Shown here piece by piece: positions 36,362 to 44,475 of a DNA stretch of 64,000 bases. Position 1 is the stretch's first letter; every line of letters starts with the position of its first letter. Made by a program: the position numbers and the translations under genes. The notes under the pieces were generated by a model, which was not told the DNA's origin, did no database searches, and saw nothing but the letters and a program-made list of their open reading frames with translations. This DNA is from JANSYA01 sp965243385. GTDB taxonomy: Bacteria; Spirochaetota; Leptospiria; Leptospirales; Leptonemataceae. The stretch lies in contig CBDEUV010000002.1 of assembly GCA_965243385.1 (NCBI GenBank), positions 2,976,001-3,040,000 of the forward strand. Reading direction: 5' to 3'.

Positions 36362-37669
36362 TCAGTTTTCCCGCACGATGTCTGCGCCGAGTTCGCGCAG
36401 GCGTTCGTCGATCCGGCTGAAGCCGCGATCGATCTGCGTAATATTCTGAATGGTGGATTCGCCCTGCGCGCACAACGCGGCGATCAGCATGGCCATGCCG
36501 GCGCGAATATCCGGACTGGACACCACAGCCCCGGTCATCGGCGACGGACCCATCACGATCGCGCGATGCGGATCACAGAGGACGATGCGCGCCCCCATGC
36601 TGATCAGGCGGTCCGTAAAAAAGAGCCGCGACTCAAACATCTTTTCATGAATCAAAACGGTGCCCGTACATTGCGACGCGGTCACCAGCGCCACCGAAGT
36701 CATGTCCGCGGGAAAACCCGGCCAGGGCGCGTCATCGATGCGCGGAACGGCTCCACCGAGATCGGTCACGATTTCAAGGCTCTGATCCGCCGGCACAAGC
36801 AGGGCGTCGCCTTCGGCCCGGGTTTCAATACCCAGCCGCGAAAAAACCAGGCGAATCATGCGCAGATTTTCCAGATCCGCGTCTTCAATCAAAAGTTCGC
36901 CGCCGGTCACGGCCGCCAGCGCGATAAAGCTGCCGACTTCCAGATAGTCCGGACCGATGCGATGCGGAGCGCCCTTCAAACTCTCCACTCCGTTGATGCG
37001 CAAAATATTCGAACCGATGCCTTCGATCTTCGCGCCCATACTATTCAAGAGGCGACACAGTCCCTGCACGTGCGGTTCGCTCGCAGCGTTGCGAATAATG
37101 GTTTCGCCGTCCGCAAGGGTCGCCGCACACACTGCGTTTTCCGTTCCGGTCACCGAGGCTTCGTCGAGCAGAATGTCCGCGCCGCGCAGTTGATCGCACT
37201 GCAACTCAAACCCGTCCGGAAATGTTTTGACCGTCGCACCCAGGGCCTGCAGCGCCAGGATGTGCGTATCCATGCGTCGCCGGCCGATGCGATCGCCGCC
37301 GGGTCGGGGCAGAAAGACGCGACCATTGCGCGCGAGCAGCGGTCCGGCCAGAGTCACTGAGCCGCGCAGCTGTGTGGCCAGATCGGCCGGCAGTTCGCCG
37401 GATGGGTCGTCGCTGGCCTGCACGCGAATGCGGGTGGGTTCACCGGCCTGGACTTCCTCGACAGTGACTCCCAGACTGCGCAGGATCTCCTGCATTAAGA
37501 GCACGTCTTCAATCGGCGGCACGTTATTCAGAACGACTTCTTCGTTCGTCAAAAGGCAGGCGGCCAACAGCGGCAGCGCCTCGTTCTTGTTTCCCTGGGG
37601 ACGCACGCGACCCGAGATGGGATTCCCGCCGCGAACCCGAAACACACTGCCGGAACTCGTCGATTGCAT
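36362..37669 (-). CDS. murA: UDP-N-acetylglucosamine 1-carboxyvinyltransferase MurA
   Basis: 435 residues from ATG 37669. MurA adds enolpyruvate to UDP-GlcNAc in the first committed step of peptidoglycan synthesis. Family features include PQGNKNEALPLLAACLL (Lys 28), and GSVTLAGPLLARNGRVFLP before the active loop. That loop reads PGGDRIGRRRMDTHI, so Asp 126 replaces the catalytic Cys found in most bacteria. The same replacement occurs in other bacteria that are naturally fosfomycin resistant. An upstream start at 37759 would add 30 residues and is unlikely. It is divergent from thiD across about 80 bp. Confidence 0.94.
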   Translation of the reverse strand: MQSTSSGSVFRVRGGNPISGRVRPQGNKNEALPLLAACLLTNEEVVLNNVPPIEDVLLMQEILRSLGVTVEEVQAGEPTRIRVQASDDPSGELPADLATQLRGSVTLAGPLLARNGRVFLPRPGGDRIGRRRMDTHILALQALGATVKTFPDGFELQCDQLRGADILLDEASVTGTENAVCAATLADGETIIRNAASEPHVQGLCRLLNSMGAKIEGIGSNILRINGVESLKGAPHRIGPDYLEVGSFIALAAVTGGELLIEDADLENLRMIRLVFSRLGIETRAEGDALLVPADQSLEIVTDLGGAVPRIDDAPWPGFPADMTSVALVTASQCTGTVLIHEKMFESRLFFTDRLISMGARIVLCDPHRAIVMGPSPMTGAVVSSPDIRAGMAMLIAALCAQGESTIQNITQIDRGFSRIDERLRELGADIVREN

Positions 37670-37749
37670 GAAGCATTCAATCGCGGGACCACGGACGGCG
37701 TCCACTGGATTTCGATTGACGAGTACCGCGGAGGGTCCGCCCCTTCCGC

Positions 37750-38592
37750 ATGTCCGCAAGCTCTTCCGTATCAGAATCAGCAGCTCCGTCCGCGCCGCCG
37801 CCGGTGACGCTCAGCATCGCCGGCAGCGACAGCGGTGGAGGAGCGGGTATCCAGGCGGACCTAAAAACCTTCCAGGCCTTCGGCTGCTTTGGAACGACCG
37901 CGATCACCGCGATCACCTGTCAGAACACCACCGGCGTGAGCGCGGTGCAGGGCATAGAACCCGGGATTGTCGCCGGCCAACTGCGCGACGTGCTCTCCGA
38001 CTTTCCTGTGGCCGCGGCGAAAACCGGCATGCTGTTTTCGACCGCGATTATTCAAACGGTCGCCGACGTCTGGCGCGAAGCGACCGCGGCAAAACCAATC
38101 GCGCTGGTTGTCGATCCGGTGATGGTCGCCACCAGCGGCGACCGCCTGCTCGAGTCTTCGGCCGAACAGGCGCTGCAGGATTTTCTGAAGCAGGCGACGC
38201 TGATCACGCCGAATCTACCGGAAGCCGAAGTCATTCTCGGCCGCGCGATCGGGAGCCTTACGGAAATGCACGCAGCCGCCCGAGAACTGCACGCCCAAAC
38301 CGGCGCGCAGATTTTGTTAAAGGGCGGGCATCGCCTGCAGGCGGACGAGCGCCCTGGAGAGGCCGTCGACGTATTCTTCGACGGCCGGGAACTGCGCGAA
38401 TCCACACGACCGATCCTGAACGCCCGCAATACCCACGGCACGGGCTGTACCCTGAGCGCCGCCATCGCCGCGGGGCTGGCCCTCGGCCGCTCGACGCTCA
38501 ACGCGATCGAAGACGCCCGGGACTTTCTGCAGGGAGCGATGGCGAACGCTCCGAACCTGGGCGCGGGCTCCGGGCCGCTCAATCATATGTGA
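37750..38592 (+). CDS. thiD: Hydroxymethylpyrimidine/phosphomethylpyrimidine kinase
   Basis: This 280-residue ribokinase-like protein carries ThiD signatures: LSIAGSDSGGGAGIQADLKT at the start, KTGMLFS, DPVMVATSGDRLL, ITPNLPEAEVIL and the catalytic NTHGTGCTLSAAIAAGL. It phosphorylates hydroxymethylpyrimidine in thiamine synthesis. The N-terminus has a 17-residue Ser/Pro-rich extension. No TPP riboswitch is visible in the 80 bp upstream. No other thi gene is adjacent, so it may serve salvage. It is divergent from murA. Confidence 0.94.
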   Translation: MSASSSVSESAAPSAPPPVTLSIAGSDSGGGAGIQADLKTFQAFGCFGTTAITAITCQNTTGVSAVQGIEPGIVAGQLRDVLSDFPVAAAKTGMLFSTAIIQTVADVWREATAAKPIALVVDPVMVATSGDRLLESSAEQALQDFLKQATLITPNLPEAEVILGRAIGSLTEMHAAARELHAQTGAQILLKGGHRLQADERPGEAVDVFFDGRELRESTRPILNARNTHGTGCTLSAAIAAGLALGRSTLNAIEDARDFLQGAMANAPNLGAGSGPLNHM

Positions 38593-38682
38593 AAATCGCC
38601 TGTAATGGCGCGCGAAAAAGAGTAGACCGCGATATTCGTTTGTCCAGGGTTTGGGCTCGCCCCTTTTCGCAGGTGCAAAGCA

Positions 38683-39837
38683 ATGCGTCGTCGCTGGATT
38701 TATTTGCTCGCAGTACCGCTGCTCTGGAGTTCGTGCCAGGTCTTTGATATGGATTGCACGAACAGCGATCCGCTGTGCTCCGACGGCGCTATTCTGTTGT
38801 ACTTAGCGGACGCTGGCTGCGTGCTGCGCTTGCTCGGTGGACAGATTCAGGGTTGTCCGCAAACCATCAGCGGAACCGTAACGACTCTGGCAGGCGATGG
38901 AACCGGAGCCTTCCTCGATGGCACTGGAACCGGCGCGCAGATCAATCTGGCGTACGGGATCACCACGGATGGCGCCAGTCTGTTTCTGGCGGACCGATCC
39001 AATCATCGGATTCGCCGCATTGTGATCGCCACGGGTGTAGTCACGACCCTGGCCGGAGACGGTACGCCCGCCTTCTTGAACGGCACCGGAACCGGTGCGC
39101 AATTCAATTTTCCATCCGGGATCACAACCGATGGCACCAGTGTCTTCGTGGGCGACAGCTCGAACCATCGCATCCGACAGATTGATATCGCCTCGGGAGT
39201 CGTCACAACGCTCGCCGGCGACGGCACGCCCGCCTTCACGGACGGCACAGGTATCGGCGCACAATTCAACAACCCGGGCGGGCTGACTACCGACGGCAGC
39301 TCTGTGTTTGTCGCAGATTCAGGAAACCAGCGAATACGCCGTATCGTCATCGCCACCGGCGTTGTTACGACTGTTGCCGGCGATGGTACGCTTGGATTTC
39401 AGGACGGCACAGGCACCGGCGCCCGGGTGAATAGCCCTCAAGGGCTTACGACCGACGGCACTGATCTTTTTATTGCCGATACGAACAACCGTCGCATTCG
39501 AAAGATCAATATCGCAACCAGTGTCGTCACCACGATCGCCGGCGACGGCACTGCTGGTTTTCTCGACGGCACTGGAACCTCAGCGCAATTTAATAATCCC
39601 CACGCCGTAGCCACCGATGGCTCAAACCTATTCATCGCGGACAGCCAGAATCATCGCATCCGTAAATTCGATGCGGCGAATCTGGAGGTCACAACCCTGG
39701 CCGGCGATGGCACAAACGCTTATCTGGACGGTACCGGTACGGCCGCGCAGTTTAATTTTCCAATCGGCATTACGTCGGACGGACAGAGTCTGTTTATATC
39801 CGATACAAACAACAACCGGCTGCGTCAGATCCAGTAG
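38683..39837 (+). CDS. NHL-repeat six-bladed propeller lipoprotein, paralog 1
   Basis: 384 residues. A signal peptide (IYLLAVPLLWSSC) ends in a possible spirochaete-type lipobox with Cys 18. A Cys-rich neck of about 45 residues has further Cys at a regular pattern. Six NHL repeats of about 54 residues follow, each starting TTLAGDGT, with FxDGTGTGAQFN, ITTDG, VADSxNHRIR and a terminal IATGVV. These should form a six-bladed beta-propeller outside the cell. The repeats are very similar to each other, suggesting recent duplication. The binding target is unknown. A close paralog lies 290 bp downstream. Confidence 0.85.
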   Translation: MRRRWIYLLAVPLLWSSCQVFDMDCTNSDPLCSDGAILLYLADAGCVLRLLGGQIQGCPQTISGTVTTLAGDGTGAFLDGTGTGAQINLAYGITTDGASLFLADRSNHRIRRIVIATGVVTTLAGDGTPAFLNGTGTGAQFNFPSGITTDGTSVFVGDSSNHRIRQIDIASGVVTTLAGDGTPAFTDGTGIGAQFNNPGGLTTDGSSVFVADSGNQRIRRIVIATGVVTTVAGDGTLGFQDGTGTGARVNSPQGLTTDGTDLFIADTNNRRIRKINIATSVVTTIAGDGTAGFLDGTGTSAQFNNPHAVATDGSNLFIADSQNHRIRKFDAANLEVTTLAGDGTNAYLDGTGTAAQFNFPIGITSDGQSLFISDTNNNRLRQIQ

Positions 39838-40128
39838 GCCGGAACCGGCGGCGGGTTCGACGACACAATCCGACGCGCCGCGGTTCAAAGAACGCCGCCT
39901 TATGCCAGGGTCGACAGCAGCTGGTCGAGACTGGAACTCGCGATAGCCGGCCAGCCAATCCACGGCCCGGGAAAGGGATCCCGCCTCCAGGCGACAGGGC
40001 CTGCGCTGCCCGTCGACCCCGCGCGAAATCAGACCGGCTCGCTCGAGCAAAATTATTCAAAATTTGTTAGCAAACCTGCGCATGTCGCTTGCCAGTGATA
40101 TGGGCTTTCAATATCTGCCCTCTGGGCC

Positions 40129-41301
40129 ATGTTATCTTCAAATCTCTTCTCTGGAATGCGGCGACTGCTTCTAGTCGCGGCGCTCTTCGCCGCAGCGCAA
40201 GCCTGCACGAATTTCGAAAACTACTGCGATCCTAAAGACGGGGGCTGCTCGGCAGTGCCCTGGATTACGCTGCAGGCCCTCAGCGGCGGCGGTTGCATCC
40301 CCGGTTTGCTGGGCGGCCACCTGCATGGCTGCGCGCTGTCGCTCGCGGGACAGGTGACTACCGTCGCAGGCAATGGAACAAACGCCTCGGTGGACGGCGT
40401 AGGGGCGGGCGCACAATTCAATGGGCCCGGCGGGATGACCACGGACGGGATCTATCTGTACGTCATAGAGGTTTCCGGGGTCCGCGTGCGAAGAATCGAG
40501 ATCTCGACCGGCTCAGTCACGACCGTGGCGGGCTCGACCGCCGGATTTATGGACGGCGCCCCGGGAGCCGCGCAATTCAACCACCCCACAGGGATTATGA
40601 TCGAAGGCGGCAGTCTCTACGTCGCCGACGAAGATAATCATCGTATTCGCCGCGTCGACATCGCAACAGGGAATGTCAGTACATTCGCCGGCGGCACTCC
40701 CGGATTCAGCGACGGCGTCGGAGTGGCCGCTCAATTCTTTCGTCCCCGCGAGATCACCTCGGACGGAACGAATATGTACGTCGGGGACGCGTTCAATCAT
40801 CGAATTCGAGTCATCAACATCGCTACGGCGAACGTCACGACTCTGGCCGGCAACGGCGCGCCGGGCACTACCGACGGTGTGGGCGCCGTGGCCCAGTTCG
40901 ATAATCCGAATTACCTGACGACAGACGGTATGAGTCTCTTCGTGAGCGACACAGTCAATAACCGAATCCGAAAGATCGACATCGCCACCGCAACCGTGAC
41001 GACGATTGCCGGGGGTGCTTCCGGTTTCCAGGACGGCCCCGGGGCGACCGCGCAATTTTCCACCCCCATGGGAATTACCACGGACGGAACCAGCCTCTAC
41101 GTCGCGGATCTGAACAATAACCGCATTCGCCGAATCGACATCGCCACGAATGTGGTGAGTACCGTGGCCGGCAGCACATCTGGCTTTCAGGATGGGTCCG
41201 GCGGATCCGCGCAGTTCGCGGGCCCACGCGGGATTACCACCGATGGCCTCAGTCTGTACGTGGGTGACCAGGGCAACCATCGCATTCGCCGAATTCAATA
41301 A
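40129..41301 (+). CDS. NHL-repeat six-bladed propeller lipoprotein, paralog 2
   Basis: 390 residues. The start is uncertain: ATG 40129, or ATG 40156, which gives the cleaner signal peptide MRRLLLVAALFAAAQAC with a probable lipidated Cys. The Cys-rich neck (NYCDPKDGGC, GGGCIPGLLGGHLHGC) matches that of the upstream gene in spacing. Six NHL repeats follow, with TTVAG / STFAG starts and NHRIRRIDIAT ends. The repeats are more diverged than in paralog 1. The two genes probably arose by tandem duplication. No ligand can be inferred. Confidence 0.85.
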   Translation: MLSSNLFSGMRRLLLVAALFAAAQACTNFENYCDPKDGGCSAVPWITLQALSGGGCIPGLLGGHLHGCALSLAGQVTTVAGNGTNASVDGVGAGAQFNGPGGMTTDGIYLYVIEVSGVRVRRIEISTGSVTTVAGSTAGFMDGAPGAAQFNHPTGIMIEGGSLYVADEDNHRIRRVDIATGNVSTFAGGTPGFSDGVGVAAQFFRPREITSDGTNMYVGDAFNHRIRVINIATANVTTLAGNGAPGTTDGVGAVAQFDNPNYLTTDGMSLFVSDTVNNRIRKIDIATATVTTIAGGASGFQDGPGATAQFSTPMGITTDGTSLYVADLNNNRIRRIDIATNVVSTVAGSTSGFQDGSGGSAQFAGPRGITTDGLSLYVGDQGNHRIRRIQ

Positions 41302-41391
41302 CGGTCTCCAGCGGTCCCTGGCGAAGCTCCGGTTTTCCAGTCCTCGCCGTTTTTCTGTCGACGGATCCGGAGCGCGGATTGAAAAACCCGC

Positions 41392-41859
41392 ATGGCTCAC
41401 CCGCGGAAATTCAATCCAGATAGCGAAATCCTGGCGAAGCTGCGCGAACTCTGCCTGAGCTTCCCTAACGCGTACGAACAAGAGGCATGGGGCGAATGCA
41501 CCTTCCGCGTGGAGGACGGCACAATGTTCGCAATCAGCGACAATGACCATCACGGCAGCGGGCATCAGGCGGTGTGGGTCAAAGCGCCGCCGCTTGCCCA
41601 GGAACAAATGGTCGAAAAGGATCCGCAGCGATACTTCAGACCGCCCTATATGGGCCCAAAAGGCTGGGTGGGCATTCGACTGGATGTGGGTCGCGTTCCC
41701 TGGAAAAAAGTTCGCGAAATTGTCGCCGCGGGCTACGAAATGTCCGCTCCGAAAAAGAAGGCGGGCACCAGGCGGAAGAAAGCGACGAAAAAGCTTACGA
41801 AGCGCAGCGCAAAAAAGAAAGCGCCTGCAGTCCGGAAAAAAAAGACAGGCAAACGCTAA
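41392..41859 (+). CDS. MmcQ/YjbR-like protein with lysine-rich tail
   Basis: This 155-residue protein starts with an MmcQ/YjbR domain (about residues 10-115): LCLSFPNAYEQEAWGE, TFRVEDGTMFAI, YMGPKGWVGIRLD and KKVREIVAAGYEM. YjbR proteins are thought to bind DNA, but their role is unclear. The last 38 residues are an Ala/Lys/Arg-rich tail (KKKAGTRRKKATKKLTKR and KKKAPAVRKKK) like those of histone H1 or HU-tailed proteins. That tail is unusual for the family and supports nucleic-acid binding. Confidence 0.82.
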   Translation: MAHPRKFNPDSEILAKLRELCLSFPNAYEQEAWGECTFRVEDGTMFAISDNDHHGSGHQAVWVKAPPLAQEQMVEKDPQRYFRPPYMGPKGWVGIRLDVGRVPWKKVREIVAAGYEMSAPKKKAGTRRKKATKKLTKRSAKKKAPAVRKKKTGKR

Positions 41860-41897
41860 CGGCCCGGCGTCGGATAATCCAGGCAGGGGAATCCGCA

Positions 41898-42923
41898 ATG
41901 ACTTCAAACTCTCATTTTACGATGCTCAGAAAAGCAATCCGATCCCGAAGGGTTCAGGCGATGTTCTGTATGACACTGGTCGCCGCAAGCGGAACGGCTT
42001 GCGCGGGCCTGGCTTCACAGAGTCGTGGCGTTCAACCGGTGATCAATGATTGTCCGATTTTCCCCGCCGGAGACATCTGGAATACGCGCATTGATCGAGC
42101 TCCGGTTCACAAAAAATCGGCCGCCTATATTCGAAGCATCGGCGCGAACACGCGATTGCATCCCGATTTTGGATCGGGCACCTGGAAGGGCGCACCCATC
42201 GGTATTCCTTATCAATTCGTAGATGATGCGACGCCGTTACGCCCCGTTCGCTTCCAGTATGGATCCGAAAGCGACCCGGGTCCGTATCCGATTCCGGATA
42301 ACCCTCTAATCGAAGGCGGCCCCGCATCAACTGGCGACCGGCATATTATTTCGATCCGCCAATCGGACTGCAGGCTCTTCGAACTGTTCGCGGCGTATCC
42401 TGAAGACGGCGGGCGGCGCTGGCGCGCGGGTTCCGGAGCGCAATTCGATCTGCGCAGTCACCGACTACGGCCGGATACCTGGACTTCGGCGGATGCGGCC
42501 GGCCTGCCGATTTTTCCCGGCCTGGTGCGCTATGAAGAAGTCGCGGCCGGCGCGATCGAACATGCGGTTCGCTTTACCGCGCAGCGCACGCAGCGGGCTT
42601 ACGTGTGGCCCGCCCGACATTACGCTTCGCGCATTAAGGATCCCAACGTACCGCCCATGGGCCAGCGCTTTCGACTCAAACACGATTTCGACCCCAGTGG
42701 CTTCTCTCCCGAAGTCCGGGTAATACTGGTCGCCATGCAGCGCTACGGCTTGATCCTGGCAGACAACGGCTCGAACTGGTTTATCAGCGGAGCGCCGGAT
42801 GAACGCTGGAATAATCGCGTGCTGCGAGAATTGAAACAGATTCCCGGTAAAGCTTTCGAAGCCGTGGATCTATCCGCTTACCGGGTCGATCCGGACGAAA
42901 GCCGCTCCCGGCCGCCTCGCTGA
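41898..42923 (+). CDS. Secreted protein of a conserved uncharacterised family
   Basis: About 341 residues from ATG 41898, which has AGGGGA upstream. The N-terminus looks like a signal or lipoprotein peptide (MFCMTLVAASGTAC). The mature protein shows the motifs of a conserved extracytoplasmic family found in Acidobacteria and Actinobacteria: CPIFPAGDIWNTRID, LHPDFGSG, GIPYQFVDD, ESDPGPYPIP, GWTSADAAGLPI-like TWTSADAAGLPIFPGLVRY and YVWPARHYAS. It ends with LADNGSNWFISGAPDERW. The family has no assigned enzymatic function that I know of. The Trp, His and Asp conservation suggests a hydrolase or binding fold. Confidence 0.82.
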   Translation: MTSNSHFTMLRKAIRSRRVQAMFCMTLVAASGTACAGLASQSRGVQPVINDCPIFPAGDIWNTRIDRAPVHKKSAAYIRSIGANTRLHPDFGSGTWKGAPIGIPYQFVDDATPLRPVRFQYGSESDPGPYPIPDNPLIEGGPASTGDRHIISIRQSDCRLFELFAAYPEDGGRRWRAGSGAQFDLRSHRLRPDTWTSADAAGLPIFPGLVRYEEVAAGAIEHAVRFTAQRTQRAYVWPARHYASRIKDPNVPPMGQRFRLKHDFDPSGFSPEVRVILVAMQRYGLILADNGSNWFISGAPDERWNNRVLRELKQIPGKAFEAVDLSAYRVDPDESRSRPPR

Positions 42924-42977
42924 GCTGTGCATTCGCTCAGCATCCTGAAAGAGTGATCGCATCCTCGTTTCCATTTT

Positions 42978-43622
42978 ATGAATATCAAAATCCGCAACGA
43001 ACAACCCGCAGACTATCGCACGGTCGAAGAATTAACGCGCGAGGCCTTCTGGAATCTATATTTTCCCGGCTGCGACGAACACTACCTGGTGCATATCATG
43101 CGCGATCATGACGACTTTATTCCGGAGATGGCTTTCGTCGCGGAAGTGGACGGCAAGCTCGTCGGCAATATCATGTTCACGCGATCGCATTTGATCGACG
43201 CAGAAGGCGAAAAGATAGCGACGATCACCTTCGGACCAGTTTGCGTACATCCCGATTATCAGGGAAAGGGCGTGGGACCGGCGTTAATTCGTCACAGCAT
43301 CGAAGTTGCGCGCGGCAACGACGTGAATGCGATCGCAATCCTTGGACATCCCAGGAATTACGTCAAATACGGTTTTGTGAGTTCGCGAGACTATCTGGTA
43401 AGCGACGCGGAAGGACGCTACCCCTTCGGACAGCTCATTCTGGAACTCAAAGACGGCCTGCTATCGAAAAACTCTGTTCCGCGAAAACTGCAGATCAGTT
43501 CGATCTTCGAGGTGGACCAGGACAAAGTCGCCGAATTCGACCGGAGTTTTCCACCCAAAACAAAAGCGGAAACGCCAGGCCAGGTCGAATTCGGGATCGC
43601 CGTGCGCGCTTATCTCGATTAA
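42978..43622 (+). CDS. GNAT family N-acetyltransferase
   Basis: This 214-residue protein has the GNAT fold. The acetyl-CoA-binding strand and loop appear as VCVHPDYQGKGVGPALIRHS (Q-x-x-G-x-G), preceded by the AFVAEVDGKLVGNIMF strand. The last 60 residues are an extra region that may form a lid. The acceptor is unknown. It is followed by a convergent spermidine-synthase-like gene, and it lies 54 bp after the secreted protein gene. Confidence 0.85.
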   Translation: MNIKIRNEQPADYRTVEELTREAFWNLYFPGCDEHYLVHIMRDHDDFIPEMAFVAEVDGKLVGNIMFTRSHLIDAEGEKIATITFGPVCVHPDYQGKGVGPALIRHSIEVARGNDVNAIAILGHPRNYVKYGFVSSRDYLVSDAEGRYPFGQLILELKDGLLSKNSVPRKLQISSIFEVDQDKVAEFDRSFPPKTKAETPGQVEFGIAVRAYLD

Positions 43623-43647
43623 CACCGATCCGACGACGGCAACCCCT

Positions 43648-44331
43648 TCAGTTTCGATACGCCACGAACAGAGTATGGGCGAAGCGCTTCGCTTTCGGAT
43701 AAGCTCTGACCGGAACGCTCTCGCTTTGCGCGAACACCTGGCGTAATTCGCTTTCAAAGCCGCGATCCGAATTGCCGGACCAGAATACGACTCGCCCGCC
43801 GGGCGCGAGGGCCGCCTTGATCATGCCGAGTCCGGAGTACGAATAGATGCGCCCGTTCCGGTTCTGGACCAGGGGATCAGGGCTGTTATCCACATCGAGG
43901 AGTATGGCATCATAGCGGGGGCCGCTACCCGCACTCTTGAATGTATCGTAAACATCGCCGTGAATCAGTCTGACGCGCGCGTCTTCCAGCAGCGCTCCGT
44001 TGACGCGCGCCAGAAACGTGCGATTCCACTCGGCGATTTCCGGAAGCAACTCCACGACTTCCACGGAAGCGTCCGGACCGACGAGCTCCAGCACCCGTCG
44101 CAAACTGAATCCGAATCCCAGGCCCCCGATTAGAATCCGGGCCGGATCGTTTTTTCGCTCGCTGAGACCCGCGCAGGCCAGCACCGCCATTTCCTGTTCC
44201 GAGGCGTTCGCGGTCGTACTCATGAGAGCCGTTCCGTTGATGCGCAGATAGAACTGGCCGTCGTGTTCTTGCAGCTCGATGGTCGCGCCGTCCGGCGTGA
44301 CGGTGGAAGCGAGAGTCGTGGTGGGTTTCAT
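43648..44331 (-). CDS. Spermidine-synthase-like SAM/aminopropyl-transferase fold protein
   Basis: About 227 residues from ATG 44331; a longer in-frame start would add 35 unlikely residues. The core matches the spermidine synthase superfamily: ILIGGLGFGFSLRRVLEL (nucleotide-binding Gly-rich loop), VEVVELLPEIAEWNR and YDAILLDVDNSPDPLV. The typical catalytic Asp cluster (DGxxQ) of true spermidine synthases is not apparent. It is more likely a methyltransferase-like relative of unknown substrate. It converges with the GNAT gene. Confidence 0.78.
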   Translation of the reverse strand: MKPTTTLASTVTPDGATIELQEHDGQFYLRINGTALMSTTANASEQEMAVLACAGLSERKNDPARILIGGLGFGFSLRRVLELVGPDASVEVVELLPEIAEWNRTFLARVNGALLEDARVRLIHGDVYDTFKSAGSGPRYDAILLDVDNSPDPLVQNRNGRIYSYSGLGMIKAALAPGGRVVFWSGNSDRGFESELRQVFAQSESVPVRAYPKAKRFAHTLFVAYRN

Positions 44332-44475
44332 CGGAGTGGCATGCGCGAAGATCGCCAATAGAAAACGCCACGACTCTGAAACCGATGAGGGGTTCCCGCG
44401 CCGTGGCGTCTTCGCCTGGGAAGCCGGCACCGACAATCGCCGGACCGGATTCCCGGGCCTGGTTTCGCGAAAGAC

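Noticed and set aside
36293..37360. 355-codon plus-strand frame opposite murA
   Set aside because: Antisense shadow of murA with no family resemblance.
37670..37749. Possible TPP riboswitch before thiD
   Set aside because: The CUGAGA and other conserved TPP aptamer elements are absent in this 80-bp space.
37227..38747. 506-codon plus-strand frame across murA and thiD
   Set aside because: It overlaps both genes in other frames and is Arg/Ser/Pro rich without motifs.
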